Below, piece after piece: positions 1-6,141 of a DNA stretch of 13,040 bases (positions are counted from its first letter, which is position 1; every line of letters begins with the position of its first letter). The translations under genes were made by a program, and so were the position numbers. Source of the DNA: an uncultured Actinotalea sp. (GTDB lineage Bacteria; Actinomycetota; Actinomycetes; Actinomycetales; Cellulomonadaceae). The stretch covers positions 1-13,040 of the forward strand of contig NZ_CAMPHH010000079.1 in assembly GCF_946885855.1 (NCBI RefSeq), given 5' to 3'. The notes beneath the pieces were generated by a model, which was given only the letters and a program-made list of their open reading frames with translations, made no database searches and was not told where the DNA came from.

Positions 1-75
1 TCGAGGCCGAGGTCCGGGTGGGGCTGAACGGCTCACAGCCTCGCTCCGGGTGTCATCCCCGGACCTCGGCCTCGA
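1..75. repeat. 18-bp perfect inverted repeat, possible stem-loop
   Basis: Bases 1-18 are the exact reverse complement of 58-75, with a 39-base spacer. The arms may continue left of the window. It lies about 45 bases beyond the stop of the leftward dehydrogenase and just past a second GC hairpin. It could be a bidirectional transcription stop between convergent genes, or an end of a small mobile repeat. No gene can be assigned to this stretch. Confidence 0.6.
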
Positions 76-80
76 TCGGC

Positions 81-110
81 CCCGGGGGGCGGCCAGCGCC
101 GCCCCCCGGG
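81..110 (-). terminator. GC-rich hairpin terminator of the aldehyde dehydrogenase gene
   Basis: Bases 81-93 and 98-110 are perfect 13-base inverted arms around a 4-base loop (CAGC). The hairpin starts 8 bases after the dehydrogenase stop codon on the leftward strand. There is no U-run after it, which is common for actinobacterial terminators. Confidence 0.75.
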
Positions 111-117
111 ATCGTCC

Positions 118-1572
118 TCACTTCTTGAACATCAGGGTCTTCGTGTTGGTGAACTCCTGCAGCCCCTCGGCGCCGTTCTCCACGCCCATGCCGGAGAGCT
201 TGTGACCGCCGAACGGGATGTCGATCCCGTGGACGTGGATCTCGTTGACCCACACGGTCCCGGTCTCGAGCCGCAGCGCGACCTCGGCGGCCTGCTCGGG
301 CGGGCCCCAGACCGAGCCGCCCAGACCGAAGTCCGTGTCGTTGGCGCGGCGGACGACCTCGTCGACGGTCTCGAAGGAGAGCATCGGCACAACGGGGCCG
401 AAGGGCTCCTCGCGCACGATGCGGCTGTCGTCCGGCGGGTTGTCGACGACTGTGACCGGCACGTAGTTGCCGGGCAGGCTCTCGTCGATCTCGCCGCCGA
501 GCAGCACCGTGTAGCCGTTCGCGCGGATGTCGGCGAACATGTCCAAGAGCTTCCCGTACTGCATCGAGTTCTGGATCGGGCCGAGGTCGGTGGTCGGCTC
601 GATCCCGTTGCCGACCGTCTTGTCCTTCGCGTACTCGACGAAGGCGTCGACGAACTCGCGGTAGATGCTCGAGTGGATGTACACCCGCTTCACCGCGATG
701 CACCACTGGCCGGAGTTCCCGAAGCATGCCCAGAAGAGCGTCGGCACGATGGCCTGGACGTCCGTTCCCGGAAGGATGATCGCGGCGTCGTTGCCGCCCA
801 GCTCGAGAGTGACCCTCTTCAGGTTGGTGCTGGCGCTGGCCATGACCTTCTTGCCCGTTGCCGTGGAGCCCGTGAAGCTGATCTTCGCGATGTCGGGGTG
901 CTCGGTCATGTGCTGACCGAGCTCGTTCCCGCCGGACACGACGTTGAGGACGCCCGGGGGGAGAACCGACTGGGCGATCTCACCGAACCGGAGGGTGCAC
1001 AGCGGCGTCCAGGGGGACGGCTTCATGACCATGGTGTTGCCGGTCAGGAGCGCGGGTGCGATCTTCCACAGACCCAGCAGGACCGGGAAGTTCCACGGCG
1101 TGATGGCGCCGACGACGCCCAGCGGCGGGTGGTGCACCTCAACGACGTGCTCGTCGGTGTCCTCGATGACCTCGACGGGGATCGACCGCTTCGCCACCTC
1201 TCGGACCCAGAAGATCGCAGCGTCGACCTCGGAGGTGGCCATCGTGTGCAGCGGCTTGCCCTGCTCGAGCGTGAGGAGCCGGGCGAGCTCCTCACGGTGG
1301 GCGTCCAGGGCGTCCGCGTACCGAGAGATGTACGCCTGACGCTCCTCCCACGGGAGGGCGGACCACGCCGGGAAGGCCCGGCGGGCGGCCGCGACGGCGG
1401 AGTCGATGTGCGCCACGGTGCCCTCGGGCGCTGAGGCCAGCACCTTCCCCGTGGCGGGATTGACGACGTCGAACGAGGTGTCGGCCGTGGCGAGCTCGCC
1501 GTCGATCGACAACAGGTAGGGACCGTCGAAGTCCACGGTCCTCGTCGCGGGGGCTGAGGCAAGCGCTGTCAC
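118..1572 (-). CDS. NAD(P)-dependent aldehyde dehydrogenase (ALDH superfamily)
   Basis: A 484-residue ALDH-superfamily enzyme, the usual length, expected to oxidise an aldehyde to a carboxylate with NAD(P)+ in the cytoplasm. The sequence shows the oxyanion Asn161 in PWNFP, the cofactor-binding Lys184 in MKPSP, the FTGST motif near 233, the general base Glu257 in LELGG, the catalytic Cys291 in SGQWC and the EEPFGP motif near the C-terminus, so it should be active. The GTG start at 1572 is chosen because AAGGAGG lies 4 bases upstream. The reading frame stays open to 1935 but that extension is not ALDH-like and crosses the tRNA-like fragment. It is transcribed alone from the promoter at 1628-1656. 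The substrate cannot be told from sequence. Its lower GC and position beside a tRNA-like 3' end suggest island cargo. Confidence 0.93.
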   Translation of the reverse strand: MTALASAPATRTVDFDGPYLLSIDGELATADTSFDVVNPATGKVLASAPEGTVAHIDSAVAAARRAFPAWSALPWEERQAYISRYADALDAHREELARLLTLEQGKPLHTMATSEVDAAIFWVREVAKRSIPVEVIEDTDEHVVEVHHPPLGVVGAITPWNFPVLLGLWKIAPALLTGNTMVMKPSPWTPLCTLRFGEIAQSVLPPGVLNVVSGGNELGQHMTEHPDIAKISFTGSTATGKKVMASASTNLKRVTLELGGNDAAIILPGTDVQAIVPTLFWACFGNSGQWCIAVKRVYIHSSIYREFVDAFVEYAKDKTVGNGIEPTTDLGPIQNSMQYGKLLDMFADIRANGYTVLLGGEIDESLPGNYVPVTVVDNPPDDSRIVREEPFGPVVPMLSFETVDEVVRRANDTDFGLGGSVWGPPEQAAEVALRLETGTVWVNEIHVHGIDIPFGGHKLSGMGVENGAEGLQEFTNTKTLMFKK

Positions 1573-1627
1573 CGTTCCTCCTTCTCGGCTCCTCGTCGAG
1601 CCGGGTGGTGGGCCATCCAGTGACTGA

Positions 1628-1656
1628 AGGCTAGGCGAATAATGCCGGATCCGCAA
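1628..1656 (-). promoter_or_regulatory. promoter of the aldehyde dehydrogenase gene
   Basis: Read leftward, TTGCGG (1656-1651) and TAGCCT (1633-1628) are separated by exactly 17 bases, a good match to a housekeeping actinobacterial promoter (TTGNNN, TANNNT). The predicted leader is about 50 bases and ends in the AAGGAGG ribosome site. Two direct copies of GCATTAT (1664-1658 and 1645-1639), 19 bases apart, flank the -35 box and could be an operator. Confidence 0.6.
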
Positions 1657-1783
1657 GATAATGCATGAAAGAGAGCGGCAAGCGCCGAGGATTGGCTTGG
1701 CCTGCAGTTTCACCTGGACGAGGAAGCCCGCGACACCTCGACGGCCGGTCGTCTCTGAAGCCCACCCGGCCCTTTCGGGGGTC

Positions 1784-1809
1784 AGGGTTCGAGTCCCCTC
1801 AGCTCCACC
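1784..1809 (+). other. 3'-end fragment of a tRNA-Ala/tmRNA gene, candidate attachment site
   Basis: This stretch reads as a T-loop (TTCGAGT, 1788-1794), the 3' half of a T-stem (CCCCT), the acceptor strand CAGCTCC with U at position 70, then ACC. U70 is half of the G3-U70 pair recognised by alanyl-tRNA synthetase. C66 would pair with G7 as in tmRNA (GGGGCTG...). The 5' half of the T-stem no longer pairs properly, and no acceptor, D-arm, anticodon arm or mRNA-like region lies upstream. It is therefore not a working RNA gene. The pattern fits the outer att site left by an integrase that uses the 3' end of tRNA or tmRNA. Confidence 0.6.
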
Positions 1810-1813
1810 CGAG

Positions 1814-1850
1814 GACGAGGGGGACACCGGCTCGGTGTCGCGCCCTCGTC
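1814..1850 (+). terminator. hairpin terminator behind the tRNA/tmRNA 3' fragment
   Basis: GACGAGGG (1814-1821) pairs with CCCTCGTC (1843-1850), and inside it GACACCG (1823-1829) pairs with CGGTGTC (1833-1839) around a GCT loop. It begins 5 bases after the RNA fragment, as expected for the original gene's terminator. It also lies 30 bases past the leftward channel gene and may serve both strands. Confidence 0.7.
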
Positions 1851-1879
1851 GTGCCGTGCCGCGCTGGGACAACGTTGAC

Positions 1880-2704
1880 CTACGGTGCCGGCGGCGCCTC
1901 GTCAGCGGTTCCGGACCGCGGTGAGCCGTCGCCACGCGGACGCTCGAGGAAGTACGCCCCGAGGGCGCCCGCCAGCGTCGCGAAGACGGCGACGGAGTAC
2001 ATGGCGAGCGCCACCTCGACGACGCGCGCCACGCCGTCGTCGGCGGCCAGCGGCTCCCCCGAGATCGTGGCGAGCGCTGCGCCGTGCAGCGCGTCGCCGT
2101 ACACCTCGAACGTGCCGAGCAGGTAGAGGAGCTGGCTCGAGGCGAGGACGACGACGCCGGTCACCACCACGAGCCACCCGATGCGGCTCGTGAGGAGCCG
2201 GCCCGCGGACCGGGAGCCCCGCACGGCGCTGGTCAGGACGCCGCCCACGCGCGCGACCCGGGCGGCGCGGCCGAGGCGAAGGAACGACAGCGCCCGCGCG
2301 AACCGCAGGAACGGGACCGCGAGGAAGACGACCTGCCACCAGTTGCGGCGCCAGAACCGGCGCTGGTCACGGGCGACGACGGCCCGGAGCGCGAGCTCAC
2401 CGACGAACACGGCCCACAGCGCCCACCCGAGGGCGCCGAGCCACCGCGCGGTGGCCGGGTCGGTCGCGAGCGTCTGCGCGAGCACGAGGAGGAGGAAGAG
2501 GACGCCGAGGGCGCCCATGGGCCGGTCGAGGCGGCGCGCCAGCTGCTCCGCCCGCGTCACGTCCGCCCCGCGGGTCGCCTCGCCGGACGCCTCGCCAGGA
2601 CCGCCGTCGCCGGGACCGCCGTCGCCGGGACCGCCGTCGTCGGGACGCCTGCCCGGACGGTCGTCGCCGCGCGGCGCGGGGGTGCCCGATCGCGTCGTCG
2701 TCAT
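1880..2704 (-). CDS. voltage-sensor ion-channel family protein lacking a K+ filter
   Basis: A 274-residue membrane protein with the layout of a six-helix voltage-gated channel subunit. A disordered Gly/Pro/Asp tail fills residues 1-60, then come S1 (about 62-80), S2 (88-109), S3 (122-133), S4 (134-152), S5 (175-198), a re-entrant pore segment (204-218) and S6 (226-253). S4 carries Arg at 134, 137, 143, 146, 149 and 152, a textbook every-third ladder. Where potassium channels have TVGYG, this protein has TISGEP (213-218), so potassium selectivity is unlikely. It may conduct another ion, conduct nothing, or act as a voltage-sensing partner. The ATG at 2704 is chosen over an in-frame GTG at 2743 because AGGAGG lies 12 bases upstream, a rather long gap. 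It is divergent from the metallophosphoesterase gene. Confidence 0.8.
   Translation of the reverse strand: MTTTRSGTPAPRGDDRPGRRPDDGGPGDGGPGDGGPGEASGEATRGADVTRAEQLARRLDRPMGALGVLFLLLVLAQTLATDPATARWLGALGWALWAVFVGELALRAVVARDQRRFWRRNWWQVVFLAVPFLRFARALSFLRLGRAARVARVGGVLTSAVRGSRSAGRLLTSRIGWLVVVTGVVVLASSQLLYLLGTFEVYGDALHGAALATISGEPLAADDGVARVVEVALAMYSVAVFATLAGALGAYFLERPRGDGSPRSGTADEAPPAP
2601..2645. repeat. 15-bp tandem repeat, three copies
   Basis: The unit CCGCCGTCGCCGGGA occurs three times in a row, the third copy with one change, and a partial copy precedes it. It encodes the GDGGP repeat in the N-terminal tail of the channel homologue. Being a multiple of three, copy-number change would keep the frame. 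Confidence 0.85.
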
Positions 2705-2736
2705 GGTGCGTCCCAGCCTCCTGCGCGGCTCCGGGC

Positions 2737-2770
2737 ACCGCACCTCGGCGGACCGGCCGCGCGGTGCGGT
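2737..2770. promoter_or_regulatory. inverted repeat in the divergent intergenic region
   Basis: ACCGCACC (2737-2744) and GGTGCGGT (2763-2770) are perfect 8-base inverted arms with an 18-base spacer, set between the divergent channel and phosphoesterase genes. They could be a shared operator. No clear -10/-35 pair is visible on either side, so the role is unproven. Confidence 0.3.
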
Positions 2771-2808
2771 TTCCGACCGGCCGCCCGATGGGCGACGCTG
2801 GTACCGAG

Positions 2809-4527
2809 ATGACCACCACCACGCGACCGACGGCCGCGCCGCCCGTCGGCGGCGCAGGCCCGGGACGCCGCGCGCCCGGGCCGGACCGGCGCGGCCGGGC
2901 CAGGTGGCGACGGCTCGTCGACGCGGCCTGGCGTCCGGTCGCGTGGCGCACCGTGCGGCGCCGTGCCCTCGTGGTGGTGGGCGTGCTCACGGTCTCCACG
3001 GCCTTCGGTGTCGCCACGGCCTCCGCCGACGCCAACCTCGGTCCGCACTCGGCACGGTACGAGGTCACGCTGGACCACCGGGTGACCGTGGACCTCGGTC
3101 CGCTGGGGACGCTCGTGCTCGAGTCGCCCGCGCCCCTGACCCTCGGGGCGCGGGTGACGGTCCAGGAGATCCCGCGGGAGCTCACCGAGGTGCGCACGGT
3201 GTCCACGCTCGAGCAGCTCGGGCAGGACCTCGACCGCTACGTCCAGCTGTTCAGCGCGCCCGAGGGCACGCTCGAGACCGTGGTCCGGGCGCTCGTCACC
3301 GACGCGGTCCGCCGTGCGCTCGCCGCCGCCGCCGTCCTCGGGCTGGCGCTTCTGGGCGCCCGGGCTGCGCTCGGCGCCACCCGCCGGGCCGAGCTCGCGA
3401 CGGCCGGCCGGGCGCACGCCTCGGTGCTCGCCGCCGCCGCAGCCCTTCCGGTCGTCCTCACCCTGACGACCACGGCCGCCGGCACGGACCTGCCGGCCCG
3501 GCCGAGCCCGGGGCCGCCGTCGGGCGTGTTCGACGGGACGGCGCTCGAGGGAGCGGTGATCACGGGGCGGCTGGCGGGGGTGCTCGACACGTACGGCAGC
3601 CAGGTCGTGAGCGCCTACCGTCAGAACGAGGAGTTCTACGACCGGGCGGCCGCCGGCGTGCGCTCCGGCTGGGAGCGGCAGCGTGCCGTCGACGAACGGC
3701 TGCGCGCGGCACGTCTCACGGCCGGCATCGACCCGGGGTCGGACCCGGCCGGCCTGGTCAGCGCCGTGGTCGTCAGCGACCTGCACTGCAACGTCGGCAT
3801 GGCGCGCGTCATCGGCGCGGCGGTCGAGGAGGCGGGCGCGGAGCTGGTCCTCAACGCCGGCGACACCACGATGAACGGCACCCCGGTCGAGACGTACTGC
3901 ATCACCGCCTTCGACCAGGCGCTGCCCGCCGGGGTGACCACCGTCGTCGCCGACGGGAACCACGACAGCCCGGACACCGCCGCGCACGCGCGCTCCCTCG
4001 GCTGGGTCGTGCTCGAGGGTGAGCCGGTCGACGTCGCAGGGGTGCGCGTCCTGGGCGACGCCGACGTGCGGTCCACCCGGGTCGGCGGCGGCACCCGGCA
4101 GGTGGGGGAGGAGTCCCTGGCCGAGGCGTCGACCCGACTCGGCGACGTGGCCTGCGACGACGGCGGCGTGGACCTCCTCCTCGTGCACGACACGCGGATG
4201 GCGGACTCCGCCCTGCAGCGTGGCTGCGCGCCCGCCGCGGTGTCCGGCCACTACCACCGTCGGGTGGGTCCGGACCGCGAGACCGGCGGCGTCCGTTACG
4301 TCAACAGCAGCACGGCCGGGGCCGTCTCCGGGCAGCCGACGGTGGGCCCTCTCAACGGCGTCGCCGAGATGACGGTGCTGCGGTTCTCCCGCGAGACCGG
4401 CGAGGTGGTCGACCACCGCCTGGTCCGGGTCCTGCCCGACGGCGAGGTCGCGGTCGGCTTCGCGCTGCGGTGGCCGGGGCAGCTCCCGCCGGAGCCCGAG
4501 CCGCTGGACCCCCGCGCGCCCCGCTGA
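2809..4527 (+). CDS. membrane-anchored metallophosphoesterase
   Basis: A 572-residue calcineurin-like phosphoesterase with a large membrane-bound N-terminal part. From the ATG at 2809, hydrophobic segments lie near residues 52-72, 167-190 and 202-225. The dinuclear-metal signature follows in order: SDLHCN (Asp324, His326), AGDTT (Asp352), DGNHD (Asn384, His385), LLVHDT (His460) and SGHYH (His481, His483). All ligands are present, so it should be an active hydrolase of phosphate mono- or diesters. Topology was not resolved, though a secreted-side catalytic domain is plausible. The start is uncertain: ATG at 2788 and GTG at 2764 are in frame and none has a good ribosome site. The substrate is unknown. 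It is divergent from the channel gene, with 104 bases between starts. Confidence 0.85.
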   Translation: MTTTTRPTAAPPVGGAGPGRRAPGPDRRGRARWRRLVDAAWRPVAWRTVRRRALVVVGVLTVSTAFGVATASADANLGPHSARYEVTLDHRVTVDLGPLGTLVLESPAPLTLGARVTVQEIPRELTEVRTVSTLEQLGQDLDRYVQLFSAPEGTLETVVRALVTDAVRRALAAAAVLGLALLGARAALGATRRAELATAGRAHASVLAAAAALPVVLTLTTTAAGTDLPARPSPGPPSGVFDGTALEGAVITGRLAGVLDTYGSQVVSAYRQNEEFYDRAAAGVRSGWERQRAVDERLRAARLTAGIDPGSDPAGLVSAVVVSDLHCNVGMARVIGAAVEEAGAELVLNAGDTTMNGTPVETYCITAFDQALPAGVTTVVADGNHDSPDTAAHARSLGWVVLEGEPVDVAGVRVLGDADVRSTRVGGGTRQVGEESLAEASTRLGDVACDDGGVDLLLVHDTRMADSALQRGCAPAAVSGHYHRRVGPDRETGGVRYVNSSTAGAVSGQPTVGPLNGVAEMTVLRFSRETGEVVDHRLVRVLPDGEVAVGFALRWPGQLPPEPEPLDPRAPR

Positions 4528-4628
4528 GAGCCGTGGCGGGTTCTCCCAGGATCGCTGGCTACGGTAGGTGCGTCCCCCTGGCGGCCCGGGTCCGGGCCCC
4601 CCTGCCGACCGTGCACGAGAGGACCGCT

Positions 4629-5327
4629 GTGCCCGCCGCTGATCGTCGCCCCCTGCCGGTCGCCCGCCGTCGCGCGCCTCTCGCGCGGCTGCTCCTCACC
4701 GCGCTCGCCGTGCTGCTCGGTGGCGTCGTGGGGACCGCACCCGCGAGCGCCCACGACCGCCTGGTCGGCAGCGACCCGGCGGACGCCGCGGTCCTCGAGC
4801 AGGGACCGGCCTCCGTGGTCCTGACGTTCAACGCCGACCAGCTCCCGGTCGGGGCGGCCGTCCTCGTGCGGGACCCCGCAGGTGCGGACCGCGCCGACGG
4901 CGACCCGGTGGTCGACGGCGCGACCGTCACCCAGGCACTGCAGCCGGGGCTGCCCGCCGGCGCCTACACCGTCCAGTGGCGCTCGGTCTCCGGCGACGGC
5001 CACCCCATCGAGGGGACGTTCGGCTTCGAGGTCACGGTCGGCGTGGCGCCGCCGGAGGACGAGCCGGCACCGGCTGAGGCGTCCGGCCCGGCGGCCGGCG
5101 CGGACGACGCCGGGGACGCCGGTGCCGCCGACCAGGCCGGTGCGCCGGCCGTCGATGCCGCCGACGACGGCGGCGCGTCCGTCGGTGCAGAGCCCGATGG
5201 TGCCGCGGACGACGCGGCGACGTCGTCGCTCCCGGTCCTGCTGGGGGCGGGGCTCGCCGTCGCGGTCGTGGCGGCCGCTGCCGCGCTCGTGCTGCGTCGC
5301 CGGCGATCTGCCGGGGCCGCCTCGTGA
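4629..5327 (+). CDS. copC: CopC-domain copper-binding protein, secreted and membrane-tethered
   Basis: A 232-residue exported protein. An Arg-rich start and hydrophobic core (residues 13-37) end in APASA with predicted cleavage after Ala41, leaving His42 as the new N-terminus, the typical first Cu(II) ligand of CopC. The CopC beta-sandwich spans about 42-137 and includes the conserved SGDGHP motif with His125. An Asp/Ala/Gly-rich linker (141-198) leads to a C-terminal membrane helix (201-222) and an RRRR stop-transfer. The role is copper binding or delivery outside the membrane. The GTG start at 4629 follows AGAGGA by 5 bases. The frame extends upstream to 4470 into the preceding gene, which is not credible. 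No copD follows; the next gene overlaps it and encodes a YceI protein. Confidence 0.88.
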   Translation: MPAADRRPLPVARRRAPLARLLLTALAVLLGGVVGTAPASAHDRLVGSDPADAAVLEQGPASVVLTFNADQLPVGAAVLVRDPAGADRADGDPVVDGATVTQALQPGLPAGAYTVQWRSVSGDGHPIEGTFGFEVTVGVAPPEDEPAPAEASGPAAGADDAGDAGAADQAGAPAVDAADDGGASVGAEPDGAADDAATSSLPVLLGAGLAVAVVAAAAALVLRRRRSAGAAS

Positions 5328-6067
5328 GCATGACCGCGCAGGACACCCCCGCTGCCGTCGAGGCAGCGCCCGGGCACGCCGTCCGTCGGCGCGTGCTCGT
5401 CACGCTCGGCGTGGTGCTCGTCGTCGTCGGCCTGCTCGCCGGGGGACCGTGGGTCTACGCGCGGCTCCTCGCCCCGGAGGCGCCGCCCCCGCTCGCGCTG
5501 CCCGAGCAGGCGCAGCCCGAGGCGGCCCTCCTGCCGCCGGGACCCCTGGACGTGGACGGGCAGTGGCAGGTCGCCCCCTCGTCGGAGGCCGGGTACCGCC
5601 TGGCCGAGGTCCTCTCGGGACAACCCGTGACCGTCGTCGGGCGCACCGACCAGGTCTCCGGGTCGATCACCGTCATGGACGGGGTCCTCACGGCCGCGGA
5701 GGTCCACGTCGACGTGGCGTCCGTGGCCACGGACGAGTCGGCGCGGGACGCGTACTTCCGGCGGGCGATGGACACGAGCACCTTCCCCCAGGCGGTCTTC
5801 CGGCTGACCGCCCCGGTCGACGTCGCCGCGGTGGCGGATGCGGATGCGGAGGGTGTGCCCGTGGAGGCGCCGGGCGTGCTCGTCCTCCGGGGTGTCGAGC
5901 GCCCCGTCACGGCCTCGCTCGTGGTCCAGCGCGCCGGCGACGGGCTGGAGGTCGCCGGCAGCGTGCCCCTCGTGCTCGCCGACCACGGCCTGACGCCTCC
6001 CGACCTGGGCTTCGTGACCGTCGAGCCGGAGGGAACGGTCGAGGTCCTCCTGCGGCTCAGCCGCTGA
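5324..6067 (+). CDS. YceI-family protein, membrane-anchored
   Basis: A 247-residue protein with one N-terminal membrane helix (about 23-45), a Pro/Ala/Glu-rich spacer, and a YceI-like lipocalin-fold domain (about 78-247). Family features seen are the VxGxTxxVSGSI segment near 104-116, the ESARDAYFR..MDTSTFPQAVFR block at 138-160, and LRGVERPV near 188-195. YceI proteins bind isoprenoid-like lipids in a beta-barrel pocket, usually outside the cytoplasm; the ligand here is unknown. Its GTG overlaps the copC stop (GTGA), showing translational coupling. A second start, ATG at 5330, is possible. Pairing with CopC suggests a role in the envelope with copper or redox cargo, which is inference. Confidence 0.87.
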   Translation: MSMTAQDTPAAVEAAPGHAVRRRVLVTLGVVLVVVGLLAGGPWVYARLLAPEAPPPLALPEQAQPEAALLPPGPLDVDGQWQVAPSSEAGYRLAEVLSGQPVTVVGRTDQVSGSITVMDGVLTAAEVHVDVASVATDESARDAYFRRAMDTSTFPQAVFRLTAPVDVAAVADADAEGVPVEAPGVLVLRGVERPVTASLVVQRAGDGLEVAGSVPLVLADHGLTPPDLGFVTVEPEGTVEVLLRLSR

Positions 6068-6125
6068 CGGACGGGCGCACGAGCGCTGGACGAGGGATGG
6101 CCTTCGTCGTGCCGCCGTGGTGAGA

Positions 6126-6141
6126 TTTCGGCGTGCCGAAA
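6126..6141. promoter_or_regulatory. candidate MntR/DtxR-type operator over the mntA start codon
   Basis: TTTCGGCGTGCCGAAA is a perfect palindrome of two 7-base arms around GT. Two further base pairs match outside one mismatch (A6123-G6124 against C6143-T6144). It covers the GTG start of mntA (6133). The size and symmetry suit a dimeric DtxR-family repressor, and such a regulator is the last gene of this operon. A weak -10 (TGAGAT, 6121-6126) would place the transcript start at the GTG, so the palindrome would block initiation. Its match to a known MntR box was not verified. Confidence 0.55.

Larger units (their letters stand above)
1573..1879. other. 307-base intergenic region between the dehydrogenase and channel genes
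   Basis: It holds, in order, the dehydrogenase leader and promoter (to about 1664), an unrecognised stretch at 1665-1780, the tRNA/tmRNA 3'-end fragment, and a hairpin terminator. Base composition around 1621-1680 is only 50% GC, the lowest seen in the window. Nothing protein-coding is credible here. Confidence 0.7.

Noticed and set aside
20..31. GGGGCTGAACGG, identical to the start of many actinobacterial tmRNA genes
   Set aside because: The match ends after 12 bases, the expected following TTTCGAC is missing, no tag-coding region follows, and it sits in the loop of an inverted repeat about 1.75 kb from the 3' fragment. Probably chance, though noted because of that fragment.
1573..1935. N-terminal extension of the dehydrogenase reading frame
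   Set aside because: It would cross the promoter, the tRNA-like fragment and its terminator, has no ALDH similarity, and a strong ribosome site marks the GTG at 1572.
1665..2126. Rightward open frames over the tRNA-like fragment and the channel gene
   Set aside because: Composition is Arg/Pro/Ala-rich, as expected from antisense frames in very high-GC DNA, with no recognisable domain and overlap with better-supported features.
2181..4022. Long rightward 613-residue open frame and the opposing 571-residue frame at 2701-4416
   Set aside because: Both are low-complexity Arg/Gly/Ala/Pro or His/Asp-rich products that shadow the channel and phosphoesterase genes, which carry clear motifs in other frames.
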